A stretch of 42,093 nt of DNA from Gnetum montanum (GCA_015680685.1 MNCI01010753.1:721718-763810), one strand, 5' to 3'. Positions 1 through 11,884 are shown, numbered from the stretch's first letter. Notes: a model not told the origin generated them from the letters alone. A program made the numbers and translations.

Positions 1-560
1 TGACCGTTTGCTTGGGGGTGGTATGGTGTAGTCAATTTGTGCTTAACCCCTAAGCATTGCATTAACTTTCAAAAAGTTGCACCTGTAAAGTGTGTACCAT
101 TATCGGAGATAAGTGCATGCGGCACACCAAACCTGTTGACGACTTGTTGTTGAACAAATTGGGTAGCTGTAGAGGATGTGTAATCTTTAATAGTAGCTGC
201 TTCAGCCCATTTTGTTAAGTAGTTTATGACAACTACGATGTAAGCTTTTCCATTGGACATTGGCGTAATGGGCCCCATAAAATCAATCCCCCAAATGTTG
301 AAGGGTTCTAGCGGTTGAATCCATTGTTGTAGATCCTCCATTCTAGCAGTCATTCCCCCATCATGTTGGCAGCGCTCACAAGATTGGACGAAGTGATGGA
401 TGTCCCAGAACAAGGTAGGCCAATAATACCCTACAAGCAGGATCTTAATAGCCATTCGTCTCCCAGCATAGTGACCCCCACAAGGGCCCTCATGAGCATC
501 TTGGAGAACTCTTAGGTGATCTCTATCGGGAACACACCATCAAACCAAGCCATCGAGACA
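1..560 (-). pseudogene. Element A integrase (partial)
   Basis: This is the integrase that would insert the cDNA of element A. On the minus strand a HHCC zinc-binding region comes first (HEGPCGGH near 475-500, then CERC near 375), followed by the catalytic core. The first Asp is in WGIDFMGP and the second in ISDNGTHF. The clearest open stretch is 69-455. Left of 69 the frame shifts but the text still reads as HPQANGQ, the residues just before the catalytic Glu, which lies outside the window. It is closely similar to the integrase of element C at 22010-23200. The frameshift makes it a pseudogene. Confidence 0.9.
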
Positions 561-2390
561 TACTTTGTAAAGTTGTCCATTAATTTCCATAAAGTACTTG
601 AATCTATTAAGAAATTGTTGTTTCTTCTTAAGGTCTAACTCTTATGGTGTTTGTTTGGTAAGGAGATAGGTCAGAATGCTACTGTACCAATTTGTCTCTA
701 TGGGTGATTGGTCATTCACTACATCGGCAAATAGGAACTCATCAAGGAAGTGATCAGAAATAGGATACTCATCCTCCTTGCTGTCCTAGCACAACCAAGA
801 TAAATGATTGGCAACTACGTTCTCAGTACCTTTATGATCGATCATTGTCAGATCAAACTCTTGTAGGATTACTAGCTATCGTATAATACAGGGGCTTACC
901 ATTGGCTTATTCATGAGGAACCGGATGGCACTATGATCTGTGTGTATGAATACTTTGTATCCCAATACATAGTGCCTAAATTTTTCTAGTGAAAACACTA
1001 CAATCATTAATTCTTTTTCTGTAGTAGTGTAGTTAAGTTGTGTACTAGCTATCTTTGTACTTGCACAGTGAATGTATTAAGGGCATTTTTGATAATCTAA
1101 CTGTGTAAGTACAGTTCCTAAGGCATAGTTGGACACATTAGTCATGACATGAAACGGTCTGGACCAATCAGGAGCTTGTAGAATGGGTGTTTCTACTAGC
1201 TTCTGCTTTAGAGTTTGGAAGGCTAGTTTGCATTCCCTGGTCCACTTGAAGGGTACATCCTTTTTCATTAACTCTACCAATGGTTTGGCAACCTTCAAAA
1301 AGTTCTTTATGAATCTCCTATAGTAGCTAGTCTGTCCAAGGAATGACCAAATGTCTTTGATAGTTTTCGGTTGGCCGGTGATTCCTTGGATGACTTTAAT
1401 TTTTTTAGGGTCTACCTCTATCCTTGCATGTGAAATTTTATGCCCAAGCACTATGCCTTCTTGGACCATTAAATGGATTTTTTGCTAGTTGAGCCTTAGA
1501 TTAGTTTCTACACATCTTTTTAGCACTTGCTCTAACCAATCCAAGGCTTGATCAAAACTTGCTCCCTAGGTGGAGAAGTCATCCATAAAGACCTCCACAC
1601 CATTTCCTATCTGCTACTGGAATATGCTCAAAACTAAACATTGAAACATGGTAGGGGCATTGCACAAGCCAAACAACATTTTCTTGTATGCAAACGTTCC
1701 CAAGGGACTGGTGAATGTAGTTTTGGCTTGGTCTTCTAGGGCTATTTGTATTTGGTTATATTCGCTATAGCCATCCGAAAAACTATAATAGTGATGCCTT
1801 GCGATTATGTATAAGACTTGGAAAGTGATCCTTGAATGTTGCCATGTTTAGCAGCCTAAAATCTATGCACACCCTCCATTTGCCTCCCTTTTTAGGCACG
1901 ATTACTAAGCGGCTAACCCATCCGCTATTAGCATGAGGTATATGAACCCAGCCTTTAGAAGATGTTCAATTTCTTCTTTTAGTACTTGCTTGAACTTTGG
2001 GTTCAATCGTCTCTATGGTTGTTTTTGAGGCTTCATGGAGGAGTCAGTGTAAATCTTGTGTTGGCATATCCTAGGATCTATTCCAGTTAATTCCGAATAT
2101 GACCAAGCGAAAGCTTTTGACCACTTTTTTATTACTTTGAGCAGACTTTCTTTTTGTTGCAGGGCAAGTTTTGCGTTGATGATTACTGGTTTTCCATTCT
2201 TAAGGAACATGTATTCCATACCGGTGGGTAATGGTTTTAGCTCTAGGGTCTCTTGTTTAAAATTCTTGGGAATATCCAACTTCTCCCAGTTGATGTTTTC
2301 TAAGTTAGGACTGGGAAGTTGGCGGTGGACTTGCTCTAATGCATCACTGCTATCTGTATAAGCGTAAGTTAAACCCTCAGTTAGTTCCAT
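561..2390 (-). pseudogene. Element A reverse transcriptase and RNase H
   Basis: This region makes the polymerase part of pol. On the minus strand 2013-2390 is the linker and RT start (ELKPLPTGMEYMFL). Then come the motif FGLCNAPTMFQ near 1650-1690 and the catalytic FMDD at about 1574-1591. The RT connection and RNase H start lie in the open stretch 1077-1469 (SFLGQTSYYRRFIKNF, then PDWSRPFHVMTNVSN). The rest of RNase H (KELMIVVFSLEKFRHYVLG, HTDHSAIRFLMNK) runs to about 880. In the RNase H start the usual DAS triad reads NVS, so the first catalytic Asp is lost. Several stops and at least one frameshift near 1800 show that it is dead. Confidence 0.88.
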
Positions 2391-2495
2391 GTATAGAAGT
2401 GAGCTACTTTCTTGATCAACTATCAGCCACTAGGTGTCTTCTTATCTTGTGGTTGCTACACATAGGCACCTTTGTATGTTGATTGTTTGTGCACA

Positions 2496-2980
2496 CTAAT
2501 TACATGCAGGCAATGTTAAACTTTGTACAACCCATGATCTTTGCACGCAATTGCACCCTGTGTCATTGTACGTGATGCATGGAACCTTCTTCTTCTTGAT
2601 CTTTCCAAAAGTGTTTTCCTTAGATATTTCTAGAGAAAGATCATGGATACCTAGGCGTGCATTGATAATGCTTAGCCATGCCCTTCCCATTATGGTTGGG
2701 AAGTCCCCCTTACTGTTATTCACTTGGATCAGTAGGAAGTTAGCTGGATACGACCACCCACAAATAGTGGTAATAATGTCCTCCACTAATCTCAAGGGAA
2801 CAATGATGGACTAGTCAGCTAACTCTAANCCCTCCACTAATCTCAAGGGAACAATGATGGACTAGTCAGCTAACTCTAAATGGACATTGCTCTTTTTTAA
2901 TGAGGGTAGGCTCCAGGCCTTATACATTTTTTGGGATATTAGGTTGATACTGGAACCTGAATCCAAAAGAGCTTTGCATG
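2496..2980 (-). pseudogene. Element A aspartic protease
   Basis: This is the retroviral-type protease that would mature the Gag-Pol protein. On the minus strand the catalytic motif DSGSSIN is readable at 2943-2963. The C-terminal half (residues such as GDFPTIMGRAWLS, the usual ILGRPWL motif) lies in an open stretch at 2496-2795. The two halves are separated by two assembly joins (N at 2829 and 3064), each with a local duplication, so the apparent frame break between them may be partly artefact. The corresponding gene in element C is at 25209-25570. Confidence 0.8.
2780..2879. other. Assembly join: 49-bp direct duplication around a single N
   Basis: The 49 bases at 2780-2828 are repeated exactly at 2831-2879, with N at 2829 and one C between. 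In the homologous part of element C (about 25435-25490) the sequence occurs only once. Two overlapping contig ends joined without merging explain this better than biology. Confidence 0.85.
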
Positions 2981-3022
2981 GCTCATTCCCAGCGATTTCT
3001 AGATAGATTAGGGGACCCCCAA

Positions 3023-3106
3023 GATCAAAGAATTTCCTAGGAAGGTGGCTAGCTTTGATCTAANGGATCAAAGAATTTCCTAGGAAGGTGGCCAGCTTTG
3101 ATCTAA
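3023..3106. other. Assembly join: 41-bp direct duplication around a single N
   Basis: Bases 3023-3063 recur at 3066-3106 with one difference (T to C), with N at 3064 between. It is the same pattern as the join at 2829, in the protease region of element A, and probably an unmerged overlap between contig ends. Confidence 0.85.
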
Positions 3107-3289
3107 TCAGTAATGACATGTTTTAACATGGTCATATGCATTGAATATGGTGTTAAGTTCGAACGGAGCTTTGAAGCTTTAGTTGATACAAAGGCATCCA
3201 AAAACTCAGCCACTTGAGGTTACAAAGGCTTGGTTGGATTGTTGGTTTTGAAGAAAGATCTTTTCTTCGTACGAATCCCAAAACCAACG

Positions 3290-5640
3290 ATAGGTTAAGG
3301 ATTAACAACCCTTGTGGCATTGCGTTGCTGTGGATGAGCAGGGAGTTCACCTTGCATTGCTAGAGTAGATGGTAATGGAGCTATTGTTGGGAGAGATGCA
3401 GCCGAATTGGAAGGATGGTATACTTGTGGAATGTTGCCCCTAGGATAGGAAGTCCTATAGTACTCGTAGGCTTGGTAGTGATGTTGAAGGGTAACGTGAC
3501 CAACAGAGTCACATGGAGAGATTGGATGTTGCATGTAGTATCCATATGGGTTAGGTTGCTGGTAAGGATATTATTGCCTTGGTGGTGGCATTCCCCATGA
3601 TTGTGGATGCTACCACTGTTGATGTTGCTCAATTGGTTGTGATGGAGTTCCACTTGGATAATATGTTAAAGGTTGGTGCAATTGCCTTGGGTTACCTTGG
3701 GGATAAGGTAAACGTCGGGATGTTTGCCATTTGTTTAAATGTGGATTAAGTGCATACACCCCAAACTCCTACAAATGGGAGATCACAAGATAGGATGGTT
3801 GTATTGATAGATCTCACATCCATTATCATTGTCTGTATCTGATTCCACAACCTCTTCAATAATTGCAACTTTACCCTTACCCTTGTTATGTGCATTTTTT
3901 GCTTCTCTCTTTTTCCTTTTGTCATGATTACTACCTCACTCAATAGATTCTTATACTACTTTGAGCATAGTTTGAAATATACTATCCAGGGAGTCCCAAA
4001 TTTGGTCTACCTTTGCTGATACTTTTCATGCTAACTTTTGAATAGGCAAGGTTTTCCTATTCACCATCTCTTTGAGTGGTGACTCTTCCTAATCCTCACA
4101 AAATCTTACTCCCTTCTTTTGGAGGGAAGGATCTCGATTGTATTCTTCTACACTCTCTCTTTTTCATAGCTACCCTTCTTCCTTAGCTACTTGCTCTTGT
4201 AGCCTATGAATTTGATGGGACCTAAGCTCAGATAACCTCCCTTGGGCATAAGTCCCAAGGGTTCTTCTCGTTTCATGCCTAAGCCCATGTACAAGATGGC
4301 GTAGCTGATCCCTCTGCGAATAACCATGGCCAGGACAACGATGTAAAAGTGCATAATAGCAGCGCATGGTAGCATCCAAGGGTTCATGACCTCTTTGTTT
4401 CCATCCATGGATTTGCTTTCACAAGTTGAACACTCAAGAGTACGTTTGGTACTTATCATTGAACAATTCTAACATTGTACTCCACCTATGAATGGATTTC
4501 GGTTCTAAGGACCGATACTAGCTTTCAGCTTCTTTTATTAGTATATGTGGGAATAACTTAAGTATTTGCCACTTGTTTTCTATGTTTTGCAAGGCACACA
4601 TATCGTGAAATGCTTGTAAGTAATTTTGAGGATCAATGTTATATCCCCCTTCAAATCGTGGGATGTTATTCATGTCTAACCTCTTGATCCTACTATCTTT
4701 TTGGTGCATTGTTGGAACTCTCACAACCTTAGTAATATCTAGCATGCTTCACATGGTGAGTAGGGGTTCATCTTGATCATCTCATTCATAGCGTCAATGG
4801 TGCCTATGCAATTCCCTACTCTCCCTTCTTCTATGGCATGATTTCCTAGAGTGTCATCATCCTCCATCTTGGTTGTCTTGTTTGTGACTTCCACTTTGTT
4901 TTCCCTTATCCTCACGATTTATTTCTCTATGGCTATGTCCAGACAAAGAAGGAGAGGGTGAAGGAGATGATGAAGGTGAAGAAGAAGGAGAACCACCCCC
5001 ATGATGGTGTCTACTACCTTCTCTTTGGTGGTCTCTGCCTCGATCGCGATTGCGATTAGAATGCCCACCTTTGTCATGCGTATTTCTTCCTTTTTCAAAC
5101 ACTTTCTATCCATTGGTATTAGCACCTAGGTTGTGAATGGTGGAATGAAGGTTCTGATACACTACCCCTTGGCCAAAGTCAAGGGGCGGAACATCGTTAT
5201 GTGGGTGACTACATGAGGCAGGTTCATCACCCTCAATTTTGCTTAAAATGTGGGGGGCATCCTTAGACCATTTTCCCTTCAAGGACTTATGATTTCTCTC
5301 CTGTTGATAATCCCTTTGATGTTGCACTTCGGTGGGATGATAGTCTCTTGAATCATAGTCCTGCACAATGTACTCTACGTGTAAGTGTTGCATGCCTATT
5401 CATGTGAGAGCACAAAGAAGCATACTTGGGACTAAACGGTCGGGAGGTAACACTATGTTACCTTCCAAGTCATGCCAACACAACTGTTCGTCTTGGTGGA
5501 GAATAAAGGTGAAGTCTGGTACATATTCATCGGGATGAATATATACCACATGAAACTGTTAAGGAACTAGCAGATCAACGTCACGTGTATCCTATCGCTA
5601 ATTGCTTCTTGTGTTAGTCCTAGGTGGTGAAGTGCTTTTC
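3290..5640 (-). pseudogene. Element A gag
   Basis: Gag would form the virus-like particle and bind RNA. Reading the minus strand from the right: an N-terminal part (PDEYVPDFTFILHQDEQL near 5490-5540, shared with element I at 41000-41095), a segment at 5106-5393, a low-complexity basic segment at 4857-5102 rich in Arg-Asp, His and Ser-Pro, then the gag core at 4170-4745 (NNIPRFEGGYNIDPQNYLQA, then LELFNDKYQTY, KQIHGWKQ, LLHRCPGHGYSQRDQLRHL). A zinc knuckle of the C-X2-C-X3-H-X4-C kind lies near 3785-3830 but has lost its second Cys (now Tyr) and last Cys. The His/Asn/Gln-rich end is at 3290-3660. Many stops are present. No start codon can be chosen with confidence. Confidence 0.8.
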
Positions 5641-5768
5641 TGTGAAGAAGAAGAAATCTTGTCTTGTTTAGTGTGCTATGTACTATTACCTTTTCTTAAC
5701 CAACCCTAAGCATTTGTTCCAATGATGTGAATGATTTCCTAAGTTCTACTTAGCGCACAAACAACTAA

Positions 5769-5787
5769 GTCCTCGGCAACGGTGCCA
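5769..5787 (-). other. Element A primer binding site (tRNA-Asp type)
   Basis: On the minus strand, one base after the LTR end, the sequence is TGGCACCGTTGCCGAGG. It differs at two positions from TGGCGCCGTTGCCGGGG, the complement of the 3' end of plant tRNA-Asp used by Athila elements. Its place next to the LTR fixes the polarity of the element. Confidence 0.88.
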
Positions 5788-5788
5788 A

Positions 5789-6661
5789 TGATGAGCGGCA
5801 AGGTACCCTTACGCTCAACCATATGAATACGAGCGTTTCACGCATGATTCGACCAAATTCCAAGGACTAAGTGCCTATGCACCTGTGTGGAATAATAACG
5901 AGTTGATTAATTATTGTCTTTCCAAACTTACTTATATGTCATGATTGTATGGTTAATTAAGCTTGAGGCATATGATTTTTATGGCTTTTATGTGTTTTAT
6001 ATCCTGCACTAATAAGGAGGAGAGAGAGGAATAACTTAAGTAACTAATCTAATTAAACTATTCATTAACTAAGGTCTAAGTACTTCTAACATCAGTATCC
6101 ATTCCCACTTGTTGTACACATCCTGAACTAGTGTAACGCTGCTGGGATTACCAAACGCTAATCTTTACTGGGCTACCAAGCACTACATGCATGCTCAAAG
6201 TGGTCGTACTAAGTGTATTTAACTAAGAGAGTTGTAAGGTAAGAGAAATCATTAATTAACAAGGAAATTATTAAATAATAATTAACACTAATTAATCTAT
6301 TATGTATGCTACAAGGTTTATCATAAAGGTTGTCTTTATTGCCGTACACAAAGTGTGCTAAGGTACACAATGCTCGAATAAAGATTTGTTCACTCTATGA
6401 ATCCTACTGTGGGCACGCAGAAATAATTCTAACTTTGGAGGGAAAAATTGGCAAGAGTTTGGCTAAGGGACTAACTTCTTTTTTTTTTTTTTGAGACCAA
6501 GGGCACCGCCTCTTATTTATAGGCAAGGAGACGGGCCACGATATTAGGTATCCGACATCGCATGGTAGATCCGATATCGTGGATGCGATATCGTGGACAT
6601 GATATTGCATACGTGATATCATAGTTCATGAATAATATTTCCAAGCCCTTAGGCATGATCA
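5789..6661 (-). repeat. Element A 5' LTR
   Basis: The LTR ends on the minus strand in GCTCATCA at 5789, next to the primer site. Its U5 end matches the LTRs of C (16607 and 32202), H (up to 37736) and partly I. The far end near 6661 reads TGATCA on the minus strand, close to the TGATGA start of the other copies, giving about 870 bp against 860 for H. U3 (6530-6630) holds several GATATCGT-like repeats. A poly-T run lies at about 6477-6492. Confidence 0.8.
6512..6524 (-). promoter_or_regulatory. TATA box in element A LTR
   Basis: The minus strand reads GCCTATAAATAAG, a good plant TATA box between the U3 repeats and the R region, placed as in the H LTR (36989-36996). Confidence 0.6.
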
Positions 6662-7476
6662 ATTGCTAATAATTCTAAATCATGGGTCAAATAATTTATC
6701 TTAGCACTTTGTAATTTACAAGATTCAAAACATACTACTTTATCTTCTTGTGGAAGAACTACACTAATCCTTACTCCATAAGCATTCATAGATACTTCAA
6801 ATGGTAATTCTTCATCTAGGATTCTCAATATGGGTGTTGTGATTAATAGCATATTTAGCCTCAAGAAGGCTTCCTTGCATCTTTGATCATACTTAAATAC
6901 ACATTTTTCTTGAAAAAGATCAGTCAAGGGGACTAGCAAAGTAGAATAATCTGTAATAAAACATTGATAAAAACCTATGAAACCTAAAAAACTCTAAACT
7001 CCTTTATTATCATTACGTTCTAGTCATTTACAAACTCCACTAAATATTATGGGTCTATTGTAGTTATTGTTTAGATACAATATGATCCAAATATAACACT
7101 TCTTCTTTAAAGAGTTCACATTTGCTTAGTTTTTCGTTTAATTAATGTTTCTTAAGAATTTTCATAGTAATTATAAATGTTTAACATCTTCCTCTCTTAA
7201 GTTAGAATAGATGACTATATCATCCATAAAGAAAATGACAAATTAATCAAGGTATTCATGAAAAATATTGTTCATTAATGTCATGATTGTTGCAGGAGTG
7301 TTGGTTAGTTCAAATGACATCACCACAAATTCATACAATTCATACCTAGTTCTAAATGCCATTTTCTTAATATCTTTCTTTTTAATTCTTATTTGGTGAT
7401 AACTTGACTTTAAATCAATCTTGAAGAAATAACATGCTCCAGTAAGTTGATCAAATAGGTCGCTAATCCTAGGTAG
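6662..7476 (-). pseudogene. Element B RT (C-terminal part) and RNase H start
   Basis: This is part of the polymerase of a second Ty3/gypsy element, clearly different from A and C. On the minus strand it reads [18 protein letters not shown], then [31 protein letters not shown], the catalytic FMDD at 7219-7230, and RNase H start PFEVSMNAYG. There the usual first catalytic Asp of DAS is Asn. HDLELLAIDHA near 6660 is where element A interrupts it. The RT N-terminus continues beyond element F at 15146. The intact KIDL/YHQI/FRT/FMDD series gives the domain with certainty. Stops and shifts between 6940 and 7240 make it a pseudogene. Confidence 0.88.
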
Positions 7477-8735
7477 TGAAACACCACCAATTTTGGGCTT
7501 CAGCATTGCAACTGCAAATTTGTCTAAGTGTTGGTGCTATGCTCCTGAGCATAGATAGTGTAGCAAGTTTTTCTAAGTATCCCTACTATGATCTTGAGTG
7601 TAGCAAGCGTAGTCAGTACTAGACATCCAATTTTGCAAAATTTGACTAAGTGTTGTACTACACTCTAGAGTGTAGCCAGCATAGCACTGTAGAGAAGCCT
7701 CTAAAATCCTCTAGAGCTCAGCATCAGCCTTCACCTTGGCTCCAACACTCCTTCGACTAGCAAGATCAACAACTTTCATTTTTCCTGTGCTCCCTATTTG
7801 TCCCAAATTGTACCTATGCTCTAGAGCATAGCAACTAGAGTTAGAAAATTTTCTGGACTTGGAAAATTTTTTGAATTTCTCTTATGGTCCCACCTACTAC
7901 ATTGCCATGTGGCATCAAATCCACATTTTGGGCTAACCCTAGCCCTATAAATACCCCTACGCCCTAATGTTTTAGGGGAGGGGGGCTTCCATTTTTCACC
8001 AGTTGGATAGTTGGCACTTTCATTTGGCATTTGGCATTTTAGCATCTTGGCACTTAGCTTAGAGGGAAAATGAGACCTAGAGCACACCACATTGATAGAG
8101 AGGCAGAGTTGCACATCATGTCCCATGATAGCCCTATTGTAGCCCTACAAAATGTTGCATGATACACTGCAACGACCAACCTGATAAGCATGGTTCATCA
8201 TATTAAGCATCAGACTTCATGGCTCGACACCATCGAGACTGTGACTATGCTTCCATTATGCCTATTGTACAATGTTTACCTTCTAAGACCCTTTTGGAGT
8301 TAACTACATCCCCATTTTCGGTAGTGTTCCATTTTTCTCTTCTATTTCTAGCATTTTCTTGCATTTTTCTTGTGTCTTTTTGCATTTTTTCATGCATCAT
8401 CATGTTGTACTACGCTTGGGCAATAGTCTCCATAGGTTGACACTCTCATTTCAATTGAAACCATTTGCTACACTTGCCCCCATTCAATGGCTATGCTTTA
8501 CACTTAGCATCATGGAACATTGCTTTGTAGTGTTTGCACTTGCATTTTGGCTAACCACGCCACTCCCCTAGTTGTACCCACTACTCCAGTTGCAACTAGC
8601 AAAGTCCCTATTCGATCAAAAAGATCGTTTAGTGTGCTTTTTCTCTGTTTCCATCAAGGCCCTCACGCAGAGGCAGGATTAAGGTTATGTGTCTGTTGAC
8701 TTCTTAGTGATTCCAACCACCGACATTTTTGATCA
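7477..8735 (+). repeat. Element F 5' LTR
   Basis: It starts TGAAACACCA at 7477, where similarity to the 3' LTR at 14774 begins. About the first 355 bases align with 14774-15137, with frequent differences. The 3' boundary is inferred from TTTTTGATCA just before the candidate primer site. It contains a TATA box at 7946 and four copies of an 18-bp palindrome-like motif (7537, about 7585 degraded, 7658, 7814). Confidence 0.7.
7946..7953 (+). promoter_or_regulatory. TATA box in element F 5' LTR
   Basis: CCCTATAAATACCCC on the plus strand is a typical plant TATA box. It directs transcription towards the gag and protease region, in agreement with the position of the polypurine tract. Confidence 0.6.
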
Positions 8736-8745
8736 TTATAGTTTT

Positions 8746-8763
8746 TGGCGCTAGAAGGAGGGC
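8746..8763 (+). other. Candidate primer binding site of element F
   Basis: TGGCGCTAGAAGGAGGG follows the inferred LTR end by ten bases and begins with TGG, as a site complementary to a tRNA CCA end must. It is not the tRNA-Asp site seen in A, C and H. I cannot assign the tRNA. Confidence 0.45.
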
Positions 8764-9002
8764 CTCACCATTTCCTTCTCCATTTTCTAATTATTGTCTT
8801 GCATGCTCTCTTCTTCACTGGTTGGTGTAGATTGGACCCTATCGTCAGTTCCCCTGGAATCTCACTGGACAAAAGCCAAAGCGTATCTTTAGTACTTAAC
8901 CAAAACTCTAGATGTTTTGAAAAGTGCAATAAGTTCTCAAAGCATAGTAGCTCTAGCATAGCAAGTGTAGCACCAGAGTTAGCCATTTTCAGCATCTTTC
9001 AT

Positions 9003-9260
9003 AATTAGCATTTTTTTTGCATTTTCATACTTAGCATTTTGTTTTGCATTTTCATAAGTAGCCAAATTTTCATAGTTTTACACTTAGTCAATTTTTTTGT
9101 AGTTTTCATACTTAGCCATTTTCCTGCATTTTTCCACTTAGCTGTTTTTCTATATTTTTCCAGTTAGTTGTTTTTCTACATTTTTATACTTAGTCATTTT
9201 TTTGTTATTGGTAGACTTAGTCATTTTTTGTAGTTTTCAGAGTTAGTTATTTTTGCAAAT
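9003..9260 (+). repeat. T-rich tandem repeat, about 31 bp, in element F leader
   Basis: About eight degenerate units of the form CATACTTAGCCATTTTT plus a TTTGCATTTT-like tail follow each other upstream of the gag reading frame. They are non-coding and confined to the leader of element F. Confidence 0.65.
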
Positions 9261-10740
9261 AGCAATGCTCACAACCCGATCTATGAACATGAATCTAGAT
9301 CAACCTTCCATGTTAGTGTCTAACACATTTAACACCACGACCCATACAAAGCATGCCATGTTAAGCTACGAAAAATACAATTTTGTTTGTGCCAAAATCC
9401 AATCAGGATTACTAGTGGATTGCCTTGACTTGGAGGCAAAACAAGATTATGAATGAGTCCACTAGGATAGATAGGAGTACAACCTCTTCTTGTTCAACAT
9501 AATCCCACTCACGGAGTTCTACCACCAGCTATTGTCCCAACTCATTCATGCAAAAGAGCATGATGCACGGACAACCTATGAGGAAGCCTCACAAGAAGAA
9601 GAAGAAGAGTTCGAGGCCTACTCTGAACGTGAGAGCCCCCTCTACACTATCTTCCAATAATCGCTCCCTAGTACGACCCCTCCTATGTTTGGTCCACCTA
9701 TCCTCTCCAAGATGGTGACCATGCCTATTCAACCTTCCTTTCAAGAAACCACTACATTTACCCAATTCTATGCTCATGTAAGGGCCACCTCCTAGACCTA
9801 GATGACTTAGGCATCCTACATCTTGATTGTCTCATCAATGTCCATGGTTTCCATCTAACTCACTAGTGTGTGGTCCACCTTGGTTACCACATCCATCACT
9901 CAGCCAACACATCAACTAAAATCATTTGCTACGATGTTAAATTTAAAACGATTATCTGCTATGACGTTAAACTGGCAATGCCCATCTACTATGACGTTAA
10001 ACTAGAAAGCTTTGCAACCAATAATCCAACTCTATGCTATGCAACCAACACAAGCCCAACCAATGTAACTAACTAGCACATCCCCAATCTTGGATTAGGC
10101 ATTCGAGCTAATCCAAATCTTGACAGAGGAGATTAATTAAGCCAAGGATACCTCCTCCAACACCATCAAGGTGGTGGACTTCTCCTAGGACAATCCGATA
10201 AGTCCTACAGTACCACCTCTAACTCTTCCAACTGGGGTCCCGTTACCTCAACTCACCAAGTACAATGGTGAAGGAGATCCCAATGTACACTTGGTCACAT
10301 TTCAATCTGAGTGCTTCCTCCTTCAAGCCTGGCCACATACCATCATGTGTGTGTTCCCCATATCACTTATTGGCAAAGCCTTAGATTGGTATTGTGCACT
10401 ATCCAAGGCCTCAATATCTTCTTTGGAGGATCTCATAAGCTAATTTGTGACACACTTCAGGTACAACCTAAAGCCTGAAGCAACCCTCAACCAACTCATG
10501 CAAGTTAAGCAAGGGCCCCTAGAGCTTATGCCAAAATTCCTCCAATGCTAGAATGTTGCATTGAGTGAAATATGTGAACCCCTAGTAGAGACACACCTAC
10601 TGGCCATTTTCAAGGATGCAGTGAATGACTTCATCAAGTCCAAACTGTATTACCTAGCTCCAAAATCTTTAAAACAAGCCTTTGCCCAAATGAAGGGCAT
10701 AGAGGAGGTAATGCAAGCTAGCAATGACCTAGCCTAGGTA
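9253..10740 (+). pseudogene. Element F gag
   Basis: This codes for the particle protein of F. From 9253 an N-terminal open stretch (MQIAMLTTRSMN...) is followed by a frame with a Glu-rich segment near 9590. The gag core begins near 10240 with LPQLTKYNGEGDPNVHL and continues with SLIGKALDWYCALSKASI, FVTHFRYNL and the PLELMPKFLQC region to about 10580. The pattern 'ALDWY..L....I.S...L...F..HF' is the Retrotrans_gag signature of Tat-type elements. Most in-frame stops are TAG where a Trp or Gln codon is expected. A dispersed GTTAAACTGGCA-like repeat interrupts the region at 9920-10010. Confidence 0.8.
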
Positions 10741-11884
10741 GCCTATAGAAACCAAAATGTATGCAAGAAAAACACAACAATGGAAATAGTGGTCACAAGA
10801 ACAAAAGCAACCAATTGGGGCTTGATAGCTAAGTAGCCCAAGGCCCCAACTCACAAAGTCACCAACTCTGGCACCAACTTGTCTACATCAGCAAGGTCAT
10901 CCTAAAGTCCAAATTTGAGCTCAAGGATCACTCAAAGTATACACCACTATCAATGAAACCCTCTAAACTACTGGAGCAACTCTTGAAAGCTGGGAANCAA
11001 CTCTTGAAAGCTGGGCAAATACAACACAAATGAGTATTCGATATTGCCCACCAACGACACAATAGGTATTGTAAACTACTGAGGAACCCTACCTTAGTAG
11101 TACTAAATGAACCCCTGGTCTCATAACATTTCCACCTGGACCAATACTATGATTACCCCCAACTGTCTAGTCACATTACAGACAACTATCGTGCTTTGTA
11201 GGACAACCTGGAAAGAATGAATGGGGCCAATTGGTGCTCGACACAGTGAGCCAAGCCAATGTAGACAATGCCCCCTACATCATAAACTCCATCAGCATAG
11301 GTGGTAAGTCTAAACTTGGATAACAACCATTTATGATCTATGTGTCTCCTAATAAGGTAAGGATCCCCTTGGCCTCCACAAAGCAAGAGGTCCCCCTTTG
11401 TTATCAAAGTGCCACCTTGGGCACCCACAACATCCTTTGTGGTCAAGGTCCCACAACAATAGTCCCCTAAGATGTTAAACTAGCAACCAAACCAATCATC
11501 TACTAAGATGTTAAACTGGCATGACATAGCAACAACAACTGCTAAGCAACCTTTTGTCATCAAGGTGCCATAAAAAGTTAGTCTACAACAACTCCTAAAC
11601 CACTATTTGTCATAAGGGTATCACAACGTGATGGCCCCTCACCCACTTGAAGCCTAACAGTGGGCAACATCTCAGCCTCTCCTTCGAGGGTTGACCCCAC
11701 TAACAACCTAGGTAGGCCTACCCAATGGCAATGTAAGAGGATGAAAAAGTGCCTTGAAACCTCCATGAAGGAAGCAAAGGCCATTACTAGCAGGAAAAAA
11801 TTAAACACTGGGCCCCATGCTCCCAAGCAAGCTAAGAAACCCAAGCCTAAGTCCCCTTTGTGAGAGATTTGTCTCTCAAGCCAC
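10741..11884 (+). pseudogene. Element F gag-protease spacer
   Basis: No domain is recognisable here. The plus strand holds short open pieces that may be the gag C-terminus. There is an assembly join at 10997 and a second pair of the GTTAAACTGGCA-like repeats at about 11466-11520. From 11660 a Lys-rich open stretch (67 codons) precedes the protease frame. Confidence 0.5.
10977..11015. other. Assembly join: 18-bp direct duplication around a single N
   Basis: CAACTCTTGAAAGCTGGG stands at 10977-10994 and again at 10998-11015, with AA and N (10997) between. The pattern matches the other N joins and is probably an unmerged contig overlap. Confidence 0.8.

Larger units (their letters stand above)
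1..6661 (-). mobile_element. Element A: Athila-like Ty3/gypsy LTR retrotransposon, 3' part outside window
   Basis: Read on the minus strand the order is 5' LTR (5789 to about 6661), primer site, gag, protease, RT, RNase H, integrase, with the window edge falling inside integrase. The order PR-RT-RH-INT is that of Ty3/gypsy. The tRNA-Asp-type primer site, the 'PDWSRPFH' RNase H start and the linker before RT resemble the plant Athila lineage. It is inserted into the RNase H of element B. Every frame carries stops or shifts, so it is inactive. The right boundary is uncertain by about 20 bases because B coding sequence and the LTR start cannot be separated cleanly. Confidence 0.85.

Noticed and set aside
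2056-2361. Plus-strand frame of 101 codons
   Set aside because: Shadow of the minus-strand RT linker of element A.
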